A stretch of DNA of 19,894 nucleotides from Acidobacteriota bacterium (lineage in GTDB: Bacteria; Acidobacteriota; Terriglobia; UBA7540), in assembly GCA_021827245.1 (NCBI GenBank), contig JAKAWN010000074.1, positions 1 through 19,894 of the forward strand, written 5' to 3'. Positions 1 through 8,089 of the stretch are shown here, one piece after another (the first letter of the stretch is position 1; every line of letters starts with the position of its first letter). Below the pieces are notes generated by a model that ran no database searches, was not told the origin of the DNA, and worked only from the letters and a program-made list of their open reading frames with translations. The translations under genes and the position numbers were made by a program.

Positions 1-1709
1 CATTCCTCTTTGATGATCTGCTCTTCGTTCGGAGATTCGCCGTCCGGGTTCAGGACCGTCCAGGGTGATTGCACTCGGAAGGCAGCTTGAAAATACGTTT
101 CCGGGCTGGAGGAATTGCGTAGCATGAAAATGCCAGTCCACGGTCTGACCGTCACGCCCGTTGTCAATTTGCCGCAAGAGAGCGTTATGGTCTTGGTTGT
201 GAGCGGATCGTCCATCATCTCCTGTACTGGCGGCAAAGCTTTGACGCCAATTCCGGCCGCGGCTCCGGCCGCCACGACCACTTTATAGTCGTGGTAAAAA
301 CGGTTTTGTCTCTTTTCGAGGAGATTCCGCATGGCGTGGCAGGACGAAACGCTGGGCAGAAACCAAAAGGTGTGCGAAAGCACGTTCAGGAGCCGCGCGT
401 CCGAGAATGGCATCGGCGGCTTATGCGCACCGAGCTTTAGGTTGTCAACGCTGGTGGGCATGAATGCGCCGCGAATCAGGTCGAGCCACTTCTGAACCTC
501 ATCTTCGTACTTGAATTTTGCATTGACGCCGAGGCCCTCGGCAGAGAAAAAGACATTCAGGTCGAACTCGTTGAACTGGCCTTGCATGGCGATTTCCCGG
601 ATAGCATCCGGCAGTTGGTAGGTCAGCAGCACCATCCGAGGCAACACCGCGTAAGGGTTGTCGGCGCCTGTCCAGTCTCTTTTCGCGCGCTGTTCGTCGG
701 AATAGGTCCAATTGAAAATTTGCTCCTCGATGAACTCGCCGGATGCGATGGCTCGGAAGGGAGTGCCAGACAAGTAGAGGTAGCCGTCCGTGGTGATCGG
801 CATGATGTCTTCATCAAAGATTTCGATGCCTTCTCCCTCGCCGAACTCCACCTCCTTCTTGTCCTCGGCCTCAAAGAGTTCCTTTGCGGTCTCGCGCCAT
901 GCGCCGTAGTGATACTCGTCCAAGATTACGCAATCCCAGTTTGTTGTATGTACCCATTCGTTCTTCGTTTTGATGCCGCCAGTGCTGGGATTCCGGCCCA
1001 GGTAGTCTTGGAAGGATCCGAAACAAACGAATGGCTTCTTTTTGTTAGCCTCCTCATAGGACAAACCGCCCGGGGAAATGAATTGCCAGCCCTTGAAATC
1101 CACGTGGCATTTCAGGTCCTCTTCCCAGGCGCTTTGCACCGCCGGTTTGAAGGTTAGGACCAGAACTTTCCGCCAGCCCATCGTTTTCGCCAACTGGTAG
1201 GCGGCGAAGGTCTTTCCAAATCGCATTTTCGCATTCCACAGGAAGTGCGGGGGTTTGTTATGGTTGCCTTTTTCCTTACGCCAACTGGCAAAGTACGCGA
1301 CCGTCTTTTCGACCGCTGCTTCCTGCTCTGGCCGCATCTTGAAGTCTAGCGATCGGTTCTCCTCGTTCAGTTGGCCGGTCCGCACGGCTATGATAGCGGC
1401 CCTCACCTGGGTGACATCGCACTTGAACCACTCCCCGTCCGGGTTCTTAATCCCGTTAATCCGCAACATTCGGTGGACGTCATGGTCTGTAAATACCGTC
1501 CCATCGTTGCGCATTGCCGGTTCTTCAAGAAGAATCCGGTACGGCGGCTTCCCCGGTTTTAAAGTTGGGTACTGCTGCGCCACGCGAGCTTGCGCGTCCA
1601 CCGTGGTGTAACCCACCTTCAGCAATCCGGCATATTGAGGATTTGTGTCCTCGTAGGCGTAGATCGTGGGCCGCGATTCCGGGCGTGGAGGAAAGAAGTC
1701 GTTACTCAT
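1..1709 (-). CDS. GIY-YIG/SF2 helicase, restriction-type subunit (3' end outside window)
   Basis: This reading frame of 569 codons starts at ATG 1709 and stays open to the window edge, so its C-terminus is missing. Residues about 14-100 look like a GIY-YIG (T5orf172-like) nuclease domain: TIYAYE near 15-20, LLKVGYT at 29-35, Arg42, and GEWF at 92-95. An SF2 helicase core follows, with Walker [10 protein letters not shown] (159-167), Walker B DEYH (264-267), SGTP (314-317), a TTGVTVRPW motif near 516-524, and motif [12 protein letters not shown] (541-550). By family knowledge such proteins are ATP-dependent translocating subunits of restriction systems related to types I, III and ISP, and they cleave or remodel unmodified DNA in the cytoplasm. 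The start codon overlaps the stop of the upstream methyltransferase (ATGAGTAA, 8 nt shared), which implies translational coupling. Whether a further nuclease domain lies in the missing part cannot be seen. The family call is confident; the exact restriction type is not. Confidence 0.9.
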   Translation of the reverse strand, partial: MSNDFFPPRPESRPTIYAYEDTNPQYAGLLKVGYTTVDAQARVAQQYPTLKPGKPPYRILLEEPAMRNDGTVFTDHDVHRMLRINGIKNPDGEWFKCDVTQVRAAIIAVRTGQLNEENRSLDFKMRPEQEAAVEKTVAYFASWRKEKGNHNKPPHFLWNAKMRFGKTFAAYQLAKTMGWRKVLVLTFKPAVQSAWEEDLKCHVDFKGWQFISPGGLSYEEANKKKPFVCFGSFQDYLGRNPSTGGIKTKNEWVHTTNWDCVILDEYHYGAWRETAKELFEAEDKKEVEFGEGEGIEIFDEDIMPITTDGYLYLSGTPFRAIASGEFIEEQIFNWTYSDEQRAKRDWTGADNPYAVLPRMVLLTYQLPDAIREIAMQGQFNEFDLNVFFSAEGLGVNAKFKYEDEVQKWLDLIRGAFMPTSVDNLKLGAHKPPMPFSDARLLNVLSHTFWFLPSVSSCHAMRNLLEKRQNRFYHDYKVVVAAGAAAGIGVKALPPVQEMMDDPLTTKTITLSCGKLTTGVTVRPWTGIFMLRNSSSPETYFQAAFRVQSPWTVLNPDGESPNEEQIIKEE

Positions 1710-3252
1710 CGGTGCCATCCAACGGGCGGACAACCTTTTCGATGAACGCGATCTCACTAGCGGAGATGCCATATTTCGCGTAGAGATCCTCGTCCGTCCA
1801 CCGCTTCGCCCACTTCTGGGTTGGCACGAAGGAGTAGACCTTGCGAGTCGTGTCTTGGGATGGCTTATGCAGAAGAATTAGGAGGCGAGTTAGCCGACAA
1901 GTGAGGTAGGACAACACGCTTTCAGCCTGATTCTTGGAGTCGAACGGGCCAATGCAGAGATAGGTCTCAGAAGAAATGGTCCCCGGCGCTCCGAGGAACG
2001 GCGTGCTTATGACCCTGTGGGGATAGGTGTCTCTGTTCCCGGTCCCGGGAGCAGCCCGTCCGGTGAACACCTTCCATTTATTGATAAGGTGTGTGCCAGT
2101 TGAAATCGAGCTTCTGGAGACGTATGCAGTACCGCCGTTCTGATAGACCAGGACATCACCGCCGTGCTTGGCAACCTTGCCCTTGAAGGTCGTCTCTAGC
2201 CCGAACGGCTTTCTGGAGCTGACCAGTCGGTTGAAACGTTTGCTTTCGGGGAGCGAAAGCGAGCCGGGTTTTCCGTTCTCAGCGGCGACGACCTTCTTGA
2301 GGATCGACAGGCCCTCATTGAAACGGATGAATACGTCAACGCCCTTTTCAAGAAGCGGACGGCTGGCGGTCGAGACAGGCCAGTCCTTGTAATGAGTGGT
2401 GACTTGGCAGGGTCCGGGGTTATCGCGTTCCCAGAGGAAGTAGCAAACGCCACCCTTGAGACCCACGCCCGGAAAGACATCCGACGCGCTGAGATAGTCG
2501 TCAATCGAGCGCAACCGGTCATCGGCGAGCATCGACTCTCGGAACTCATCTAAGCCCTTCCCTCCCGCAAACCAACGGGAGGGAATAATCATGGCCAGGA
2601 ATCGCGGGTTCAGTTTCTTTGCCTGTTCAACGAACAGGTGGTAGATCGGACGGGCGCTCTCTCCAAAACCAGCATCGCTCAACTGGTAAGGGGGGTTGCC
2701 AATAATGACATCAAATTTCATGTCGAATATCTCCTCTGGCTCGTCGGTGTGAATGAAGGTGTAGGCGTGGCTTTCGAGTTCGCCGCCCCTTTCGTAGTTC
2801 TCCCTGCTGGCTCCGCAGTTCACACAACGGCCATCCTCCCATGCATGCTCCACGCGCCCGAATCGGATATTGCCTTGCGGGTTGTCAAAAGCTTCGCACA
2901 CGGAGTACTCTCCGTTGGCAGTCTTGGAGCAGTACACGGACCGGCGCGACAGCAGGGCAGTCAATTCCGTGATGCCGAGTCCGTAGATCTGATTTTTGAA
3001 GATGTGATCCATCCGCCTCTGACGCTCGGGAATTTGCTTTTCCAATCCCTTGTCGAGACGCTTGGCGATTTCCCGCAGAAACACGCCCGATTTGCAACCT
3101 GGATCGAGAAACGTGGCCCCCTTGTCGCTCCAGAGTTCCGCAGGGAGCAGGTCAAGAATCTGGTTGGCCAGTTGCGGCGGCGTGAAGACCTCATCGCTGC
3201 TTAGGTTGGCGATACAGGTGAGAACGTCCGGGTTGTAGCTACTGTTGAGCAT
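1702..3252 (-). CDS. Eco57I-type N6-adenine DNA methyltransferase
   Basis: The protein has 516 residues if translation starts at ATG 3252, which has GGAG about 8 nt upstream. The frame is open further upstream to 3399, but that extension overlaps the preceding gene and looks non-coding. Motif X-like [17 protein letters not shown] lies at 21-37. Motif [12 protein letters not shown] (48-58), is degenerate compared with the usual DPxxGSG. The catalytic motif IV is GNPPYQLSD (185-193), typical of N6-adenine methyltransferases. A C-x2-C pair in CVNCG (143-147) and Cys109/Cys119 could bind zinc. [12 protein letters not shown] (222-233) and the C-terminal half resemble an Eco57I-like target-recognition region. 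The role is SAM-dependent adenine methylation that protects host DNA. The start overlaps the 3' end of the upstream subunit by 14 nt and the stop overlaps the helicase gene by 8 nt, so the three form one operon. Confidence 0.92.
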   Translation of the reverse strand: MLNSSYNPDVLTCIANLSSDEVFTPPQLANQILDLLPAELWSDKGATFLDPGCKSGVFLREIAKRLDKGLEKQIPERQRRMDHIFKNQIYGLGITELTALLSRRSVYCSKTANGEYSVCEAFDNPQGNIRFGRVEHAWEDGRCVNCGASRENYERGGELESHAYTFIHTDEPEEIFDMKFDVIIGNPPYQLSDAGFGESARPIYHLFVEQAKKLNPRFLAMIIPSRWFAGGKGLDEFRESMLADDRLRSIDDYLSASDVFPGVGLKGGVCYFLWERDNPGPCQVTTHYKDWPVSTASRPLLEKGVDVFIRFNEGLSILKKVVAAENGKPGSLSLPESKRFNRLVSSRKPFGLETTFKGKVAKHGGDVLVYQNGGTAYVSRSSISTGTHLINKWKVFTGRAAPGTGNRDTYPHRVISTPFLGAPGTISSETYLCIGPFDSKNQAESVLSYLTCRLTRLLILLHKPSQDTTRKVYSFVPTQKWAKRWTDEDLYAKYGISASEIAFIEKVVRPLDGTDE

Positions 3253-3937
3253 GTGCGATCTCCATGAAATGGACGGGGGGATATTCCTTTTCCGGCGTAG
3301 GGATAAACACGTCCTCGCCAAGATCAGAGAAAAGCGGCATTTGCTCGCTTTTTTCCTTTTCCAAACCGGGAAACAGCAGCGTTTGTCTGATTTCCTCATG
3401 CCGAAGCAATTCGCTAAACGTGAAGTCCCTCCGCTTGAGCATGCTCCCGTTGACCGGCGACCATTCGGAAAAGACGATATGTCCGGGCTTCTCGCCGACG
3501 GTCTTCAGCGTCAAGGCGTCGCCCCAGATGATGTTCCGGTCAAGGATGAACCGCACCGCCTCCCGGCACTGGTTCCTGGCGCGGCTTTTGAACAACCGGG
3601 AATAAAATTCACAGTCGAAGATGTTATAGAGCCGATCCCGGCACTGCCGAACATTGTCCTCCAGGATGTCAATGCCATAGATTGAGGACACGGCCAGGAC
3701 CGCATAGCGCTCAAAGTCGAGTTGCGACCTGCCGTACCGCTTCTCCACGACCGCGAGTTTCCGTTCCAAAACTGCGGTCAGGAAGTTCCCGTTTCCGCAG
3801 GCCGGTTCCAGGAAACGAGATTCAATCCGTTCCGTTTCCTGCCTGACAAGATCGAGCATTGCGTTGACCTCGCGCTTCGCGGTCAACACCTCTCCGTGGT
3901 CAGAAACTCTCTTTCTAGAAATGACCTGCTTTTCCAT
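3239..3937 (-). CDS. DNA methyltransferase subunit with SAM motifs but no NPPY
   Basis: With ATG 3937 as the start the product is 232 aa. An ATG at 4060 would add 41 residues that look non-coding, and it would overlap the proposed -35 box. Residues 11-31 ([14 protein letters not shown] onwards) resemble methyltransferase motif X. Motif I is [12 protein letters not shown] (42-53). [10 protein letters not shown] (87-96) fits motif II and IIWGDAL (136-142) fits motif III. The catalytic NPPY/DPPY tetrapeptide is absent; [12 protein letters not shown] stands about where it would be expected. By analogy with similar pairs I infer that this protein binds SAM or helps assemble a two-subunit methyltransferase with the next gene, which supplies NPPY. 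It is the first gene of the defence operon and is preceded by a candidate promoter and an inverted repeat. No strong Shine-Dalgarno sequence is visible (only GAGAG about 13 nt upstream). Confidence 0.85.
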   Translation of the reverse strand: MEKQVISRKRVSDHGEVLTAKREVNAMLDLVRQETERIESRFLEPACGNGNFLTAVLERKLAVVEKRYGRSQLDFERYAVLAVSSIYGIDILEDNVRQCRDRLYNIFDCEFYSRLFKSRARNQCREAVRFILDRNIIWGDALTLKTVGEKPGHIVFSEWSPVNGSMLKRRDFTFSELLRHEEIRQTLLFPGLEKEKSEQMPLFSDLGEDVFIPTPEKEYPPVHFMEIAHAQQ

Positions 3938-3968
3938 CGGGTCAGGATGACTCTCTTTTCGCGGGTGG

Positions 3969-3999
3969 CGCATAGATCGCGCGGTTTGCGATCTGTGCG
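3969..3999. promoter_or_regulatory. Inverted repeat in the R-M operon leader (possible operator)
   Basis: CGCATAGATCGC (3969-3980) and GCGATCTGTGCG (3988-3999) are inverted copies, 11 of 12 matching, separated by 7 nt. The repeat lies between the proposed promoter and the first methyltransferase start, 32 nt upstream of the ATG. It could be a dimeric repressor site or an RNA hairpin in the leader. No controller (C) protein gene is visible in the window. Confidence 0.5.
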
Positions 4000-4031
4000 G
4001 ACACCGATAATCGCCAAACAAATCTGACGCC

Positions 4032-4060
4032 TGTATACACCCCGCGCACGGTAAATGCAA
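4032..4060 (-). promoter_or_regulatory. Candidate sigma-70 promoter of the restriction-modification operon
   Basis: Read on the minus strand, TTGCAT (4060-4055) is followed after 17 nt by TATACA (4037-4032). The match is 4/6 for the -35 box and 5/6 for the -10 box with ideal spacing. Transcription would begin near 4025 and give a leader of about 90 nt before ATG 3937. This is a prediction from consensus only. Confidence 0.5.
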
Positions 4061-4158
4061 GCGGAGGAAATTATGAATTGTGAAGTATGTAAGGATGAAA
4101 ATATAAGTTCTGGGTTATGAGTTATGGGTGTTGAGTGGATGAAGGTGTAGCCGCTTTT

Positions 4159-4178
4159 GGCCCCGCTGAAGCGGGGCC
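4159..4178. repeat. GC-rich perfect hairpin
   Basis: GGCCCCGCT (4159-4167) and AGCGGGGCC (4170-4178) form a 9-bp perfect stem around a GA centre. There is no T-tract on either side, so an intrinsic terminator is doubtful. It stands just before the GTAGCGGC hairpins and may belong to the same REP-like cluster. Confidence 0.6.
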
Positions 4179-4214
4179 CCCTAAGTAGAATGTCCGTGCT
4201 CTTCGCGCACTGGC

Positions 4215-4333
4215 TGTAGCGGCGGTCGCCGCCTGCCCCGAGGCACGAAGGGACCGCCGGTCGTTCCTCAAGCAAAATCCGGCGCTCATAGAGCGCCGCT
4301 ACAAGGCCCGGCGGTGAGGACACCGCCGCTACA
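4215..4333. repeat. REP-like cluster with GTAGCGGC/GCCGCTAC ends
   Basis: Three hairpin units lie in tandem. The first begins TGTAGCGGCGGTC at 4215; its CGGCGGTC (4220-4227) pairs with GACCGCCG (4252-4259). The second is GGCGCTC-ATA-GAGCGCC with trailing GCTACA (4281-4303). The third is GGCGGTG-AGGA-CACCGCC with trailing GCTACA (4310-4333). The shared TGTAGC/GCTACA edge and variable stem are typical of repetitive extragenic palindromes. The same design recurs at 19291-19405. No REP-associated transposase is present in the window. Confidence 0.7.
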
Positions 4334-4636
4334 GAAAGCCCCTCATCGTTCGAAGCCGGCCGGGAGCCAGGAGGTCTTCCCTTCCGCACCGCCCGTCTTG
4401 TGATGGGAACCCCCCGGAGGGCTGACAGGATTTAGCCCTCAGTGCCAGCCGTGGATTTCGAGGGGTGACAAAATCTTATTAGCCCTCGCCCTCCGGCAGC
4501 CGGTGCCCCGCAGCGCCGGGCTATAATTCTTCCAGACCGGAACTCCGCGACACCCGGCTGACATTATCTCTGCGGAGCCGGAAATTCGCGGCGGCACGGT
4601 CCGTGCCCTGACCGCCCGCAGAATGAGAAGGAAATT
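4334..4636. other. Intergenic stretch upstream of the cupin gene
   Basis: No convincing coding frame is visible. GAGGGCT (4417-4423) and AGCCCTC (4434-4440) form a 7-bp hairpin with a 10-nt loop. A perfect TATAAT lies at 4522-4527, about 110 nt before the cupin start, but no good -35 box stands at the right distance, so it is only a weak promoter candidate. Confidence 0.4.
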
Positions 4637-5095
4637 GTGAAACTCAAGGCTCTAGCCCTGCCGGCGCTTCTTGTTCTTGCCCTTGCCGTCCCGAACCGCA
4701 GCCCCCGGCCTTCCTCAAGATTGGAGATCCTCACCCAGTCCTCCTCTGCGTGGGACGGCTCAGCTTACAGGCATTATCCTGCCGGCCAACCCCAGATCAC
4801 CGTGGCCAGGATCACCATCGCTCCGCATTCGGCTTTGAAGTGGCATTCCCATCCTATGGCCAATGCCGCTTATGTCCTTTCCGGCAGCCTCACCATTGAG
4901 CAACCGGACGGGCCCCGAAAGCGCTTTGCCGCCGGCGAGGCACTGCCCGAAATGGCCGGCGTCGTTCATCGGGGCGTCACCGGCGATGAGCCGGCCGTCC
5001 TGATCGTCTTCTATGCGGGAGCTCGTGGACTGCCGCTCTCGGACCCCGCTCCTGCCACCGCAGAACATCCGGCCCGGCGCACCGAAGAACCGTAG
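4637..5095 (+). CDS. Secreted single-domain cupin protein
   Basis: The 152-aa product starts at GTG 4637, with AAGGA about 4 nt upstream. Residues 1-18 (MKLKALALPALLVLALAV) form a signal-peptide-like hydrophobic segment, so periplasmic or extracellular location is likely. Residues 55-128 carry a cupin barrel: motif 1 is KWHSHP (His70, His72) with YVLSGSL (79-85), and motif 2 is AAGEALPEMAGVVHRG (98-113) with His111. These histidines would bind a divalent metal. The glutamate usual in motif 1 is not evident; NAAYVLSG stands there, which I recall from a related cupin subfamily. The substrate is unknown. The 24 residues after the barrel are rich in Pro, Ala and Glu and look disordered. The gene stands alone, with no operon partner on its strand. 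Confidence 0.8.
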   Translation: MKLKALALPALLVLALAVPNRSPRPSSRLEILTQSSSAWDGSAYRHYPAGQPQITVARITIAPHSALKWHSHPMANAAYVLSGSLTIEQPDGPRKRFAAGEALPEMAGVVHRGVTGDEPAVLIVFYAGARGLPLSDPAPATAEHPARRTEEP

Positions 5096-5437
5096 CCCAA
5101 AGCCCAGGCCACGGGACTACGACGCAAGAGTCTGGCGCTCGCAGGCCACACCTCATGGTTATTGCGAAGCCTGCACCACAGGTCGCGGAACAGCGGCGCG
5201 CCCCGCCAGCACCCCCACGCCGCCATCGCTATCTAGGCTTCACACATAGCCTACATAAAGCCCGATGGCCCCGAAATGGGACAAGTAGGATTCCCCCCTC
5301 AGCAAATCGTAATTCTCCTATCATATTGATATTACATAACTTATAAAACTTTCGGGCTGGCGGAAATTTGTCTCTTATGCGATTGTTGTTCCTCTCGCGC
5401 ACAGTGAGTAAAATTTCCACTCCCATTCCACATTGGC
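5096..5437. other. Intergenic region between convergent genes
   Basis: This stretch separates the ends of the cupin gene and the glycosyltransferase gene. TAGGCT (5234-5239) and AGCCTA (5248-5253) can form a 6-bp hairpin with an 8-nt loop. The part from about 5305 to 5420 is clearly more A+T-rich than its surroundings. No intrinsic terminator with a clear T-tract is seen, and no recognisable gene. Confidence 0.4.
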
Positions 5438-6436
5438 TCATTTAGTGGAATCGGGCTGCTTCCTGATCACGCTCTCGTAGACCGCAACCACCTGTTTCGC
5501 CACGTGCTCGATCGACAGCCGTGCGATCTGTTCCCTTCCCCTCGTTCGACTCTGCTTCCGGCAGATTTCAACGATCTTCTCGGCCATCGCCTCCGCGTCA
5601 CGCGGAACGATCAAACATCCTTCAGTTGATCCGATGACCTCTCGCACGTCGCCCACATCAACGGCAACCACGGGCAGGTTGACTGCCATGGCTTCCTTCA
5701 CCGCGTTCGGCGACCCTTCAAATATGGAGGCCAGCACCAGCACATCAGCAGCGTTCATGTAAAGCGGCATGCGCTCGCGCGGAACACCGCGAACGCGGAG
5801 AATCTCAATGGTTGGATTTCTCAAGTGGGCCTCGGCCACTGCGGCCTCGATCAGGTCATAACGCTTGCGCTCTTCAGCGGGATCGTACGGGAATAGAACA
5901 TACCTCTTTTCCGGGTCAAGTCCCAACGCATTGCGAACTTCGTTCCGGTCGAGTGGGCGGAAGGCATTCAGGTCTACGCCGTTAGGAATCACTTGGGCAG
6001 AAGCAAGCCTGAGCTTCGACTTCATCTCCGCGCTCTTCACGATGCAAGCAGAAACTATCCTCGCCAGCAGAAAGCTCGAAACCTGCAGGAATCTTCCGTA
6101 AGCAGTAATCGTGCCGTCTCGGCGCGGCCGCCCCAGCACGTCGTCGCCCATGAATGAAACCACCACCGGAATGCCCAACTGCGAGCGCGCTACCCAGCCC
6201 GAAAGTCCAAAGTGAGCATGGATCAGCTCATAGCGCTTCCGCCGCAGTAAGTCTCGCATCCGGCAAACGCCCCGCAGGTAATTCCATCGCGAGGCACGGC
6301 CATCAATGAACAGCGTGTCAAACTCCACTCCGAGCGGCCGCAGCGATCCCATCTGCGCCTGGACAAAGCTGCCATATCCCGGGTCAGCTTCCGTCGGCCA
6401 GAGGTTAGTAACAACGAGAACTCGATGGACCTTCAT
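5438..6436 (-). CDS. Family 4 (GT-B) glycosyltransferase
   Basis: The 332-aa product starts at ATG 6436. The N-terminal Rossmann-like domain begins MKVHRVLVVTNLWP and includes the acceptor-side motif IHAHFGLSGW (72-81). The linker and C-terminal donor domain contain VIPNGVDLNAF (149-159) and the GT4 E-x7-E motif EGSPNAVKE (240-248), followed by AMAVNLPVVA. These features mark a retaining transferase that moves a sugar from a nucleotide donor to a lipid-linked or polysaccharide acceptor at the inner face of the cytoplasmic membrane. Sugar specificity cannot be read from sequence. It starts 6 nt after the stop of the MurJ-like flippase gene, so both are almost certainly co-transcribed, and it is the last confident gene of the surface-polysaccharide set. 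Confidence 0.92.
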   Translation of the reverse strand: MKVHRVLVVTNLWPTEADPGYGSFVQAQMGSLRPLGVEFDTLFIDGRASRWNYLRGVCRMRDLLRRKRYELIHAHFGLSGWVARSQLGIPVVVSFMGDDVLGRPRRDGTITAYGRFLQVSSFLLARIVSACIVKSAEMKSKLRLASAQVIPNGVDLNAFRPLDRNEVRNALGLDPEKRYVLFPYDPAEERKRYDLIEAAVAEAHLRNPTIEILRVRGVPRERMPLYMNAADVLVLASIFEGSPNAVKEAMAVNLPVVAVDVGDVREVIGSTEGCLIVPRDAEAMAEKIVEICRKQSRTRGREQIARLSIEHVAKQVVAVYESVIRKQPDSTK

Positions 6437-6442
6437 GTCGTA

Positions 6443-7996
6443 TCATTCACCTGTTGGGCGCTGCCACAGCAGCGTCAATTGGGAGAGCGACAACGTACCA
6501 AAGCCCATCAGGGCAAACAGATAGGTCATGCCGCCCGCTCCGCAGGTGATGCACAGGTAAAGAAAGTTGGCGGGCCCCGTCACTGGCAGCGCCATCCACG
6601 ACCGCAGCCCCCAGACGGCCAGCGCCGCGAGACCGCTTGCACAACCGACTTTGAATGCGAAGATGCCGAGCGGCCAGTCAATGACATCTCGCACATTGCC
6701 AAGATCCCGGACGTAAGTGAGGCCACAGGCAAAGACAATTGCCGTAAGCATGCCCAGAGGAATCCCTTTGGCGCCTGCATGAAGAATGCCCACGTAGAAG
6801 AGGTCAAAGCCGATATTCAGACCGTACTGGAAAACAGCCAGACGAAAAAAAGACGATGCTTCGTTGCGGGCAAACAGGTAGAAATTCATCAGGCGCACCG
6901 CCGCAAAGGGTAGAAGGCTCAGGCAGTAGTAGAAAAAGACCAGCGCCATCAGCGAAACGGCTTCGGGTGTAAAACGGCCTCGCTCGAAAACGAGCTGGAT
7001 GATGTTCCGATCAAGCATGAGGCAGAACACCATGAAAGGGGCCACGAGCGCCAGGCTGATTTCCAGCGTGTCCCGCAACCCGCTGCGAACCTCGGCCGCC
7101 GCTTTCCGCGCCACGGCCCTTGAAAGCCTTGGCAGGGCAGCGGTCCCGGCACTGCCGGCAAGAACCTCGGCAATAGTACTCATGATCTTGACGCCGTAAG
7201 CGAGCGCGGTGAGCGTTCCCGGTGGGAGGAACGAGGCGATGACTCTCTCCACGATCACCAAACCCTGCCAGGACAATGCGGTCGCCATCTGAGCCAGCCC
7301 AGCTCCGCGGAGATTGCGAAAGGCTTCTCCCGACCCTCGCAGGCTCAGAGAGTAGCGAACGGGAAACGAAATCAGAAGCTGGGTGCCCAGGACTGTAAAT
7401 TGAAGCAGGTATCCGGCCATGTATCCAAAGATGATGCTGTAATAGTGAAAGCGCCGAAACCCGAACAGGATGCTGATGACAACCGTGACGTTGCGGAAAA
7501 AATTGGCCGACGCAGGGAGAGCGAAATGGTGCTGACTAAAAAGGTATGAGCGTATAATCTCTGCCACGCCAGCAGGAATGATGATGATAAACAGCCAGCG
7601 CGCAAGATGTGCGGCCAGCAAAGCTTGGCCCGCCGTAAATCCGGGAGCAATTCCTCGAATCAGCCAGGGAGCTGCCAGAGCCCCCAAAGCCGCCAGCCCG
7701 CCAAGACCCAGAAAAACAATGTTGGCCACGTAACTGATGCCTCGCCAGACTTCTTCCTCGGGATGCTGCGCCTCCAGCGAGGAGAAAAAAGGCACCAGCG
7801 TGAACTGGCCGGTAGCGGAGATCAGATTGGTAATGATGTAAGGAACTGTGAAGGCAACGTAAAAAGTGTCCGAAGCTTTCGAGAGCCCGAGATTGGCGGC
7901 AATGCTGATTTCGACAAGGATACCAGTCAGACTGCCGAGGAAGGAAAAGGCTCCCACTACGACCGAGCTGCGGAAGATTTGACGTTTGGCCGACAT
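6443..7996 (-). CDS. MurJ/MviN-family lipid flippase (polysaccharide export type)
   Basis: The 517-aa protein has about 14 hydrophobic segments along its whole length. Its N-terminus, SSVVVGAFSFLGSLTGILVE then AANLGLSKASDTFYVAFTVP, matches the MurJ/MviN branch of the MOP flippase superfamily, including the first-helix pattern and the A-D-x-F-x-A-like loop. VFERGRFT, near residues 334-341, is another family hallmark. It would flip an undecaprenyl-linked glycan across the cytoplasmic membrane. It lies between an O-antigen ligase-type gene and a glycosyltransferase gene, so a role in exopolysaccharide or O-antigen export seems as likely as lipid II transport, and I leave the symbol blank. ATG 7996 lacks an obvious Shine-Dalgarno sequence. 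The gap to the upstream ligase gene is 93 nt. Confidence 0.88.
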   Translation of the reverse strand: MSAKRQIFRSSVVVGAFSFLGSLTGILVEISIAANLGLSKASDTFYVAFTVPYIITNLISATGQFTLVPFFSSLEAQHPEEEVWRGISYVANIVFLGLGGLAALGALAAPWLIRGIAPGFTAGQALLAAHLARWLFIIIIPAGVAEIIRSYLFSQHHFALPASANFFRNVTVVISILFGFRRFHYYSIIFGYMAGYLLQFTVLGTQLLISFPVRYSLSLRGSGEAFRNLRGAGLAQMATALSWQGLVIVERVIASFLPPGTLTALAYGVKIMSTIAEVLAGSAGTAALPRLSRAVARKAAAEVRSGLRDTLEISLALVAPFMVFCLMLDRNIIQLVFERGRFTPEAVSLMALVFFYYCLSLLPFAAVRLMNFYLFARNEASSFFRLAVFQYGLNIGFDLFYVGILHAGAKGIPLGMLTAIVFACGLTYVRDLGNVRDVIDWPLGIFAFKVGCASGLAALAVWGLRSWMALPVTGPANFLYLCITCGAGGMTYLFALMGFGTLSLSQLTLLWQRPTGE

Positions 7997-8089
7997 GAAT
8001 GAAATGGTAATTAACCCGTATTATGCACGAATTGGCGAGAGCGTGAGCGAGAGGGCTCCAAGGGCCAAAGTCCCTCCTCTTCCCCACTC

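Noticed and set aside
582..1157. Plus-strand open frame of 191 codons opposite the helicase gene
   Set aside because: It lies wholly antisense to a frame with clear helicase motifs, has no family features and no good ribosome site.
3253..3399. Longer N-terminus for the Eco57I-type methyltransferase
   Set aside because: The extra 49 residues overlap the upstream gene, are basic and unlike the family, and ATG 3252 has a good GGAG site.
3883..4389. Minus-strand open frame of 168 codons upstream of the defence operon
   Set aside because: It crosses the REP-like hairpins and the promoter region, and its translation has no protein-like pattern.
7536..8087. Minus-strand frame of 183 codons overlapping the flippase gene start
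   Set aside because: It is a shifted reading of the MurJ-like gene, which has consistent membrane segments in its own frame.
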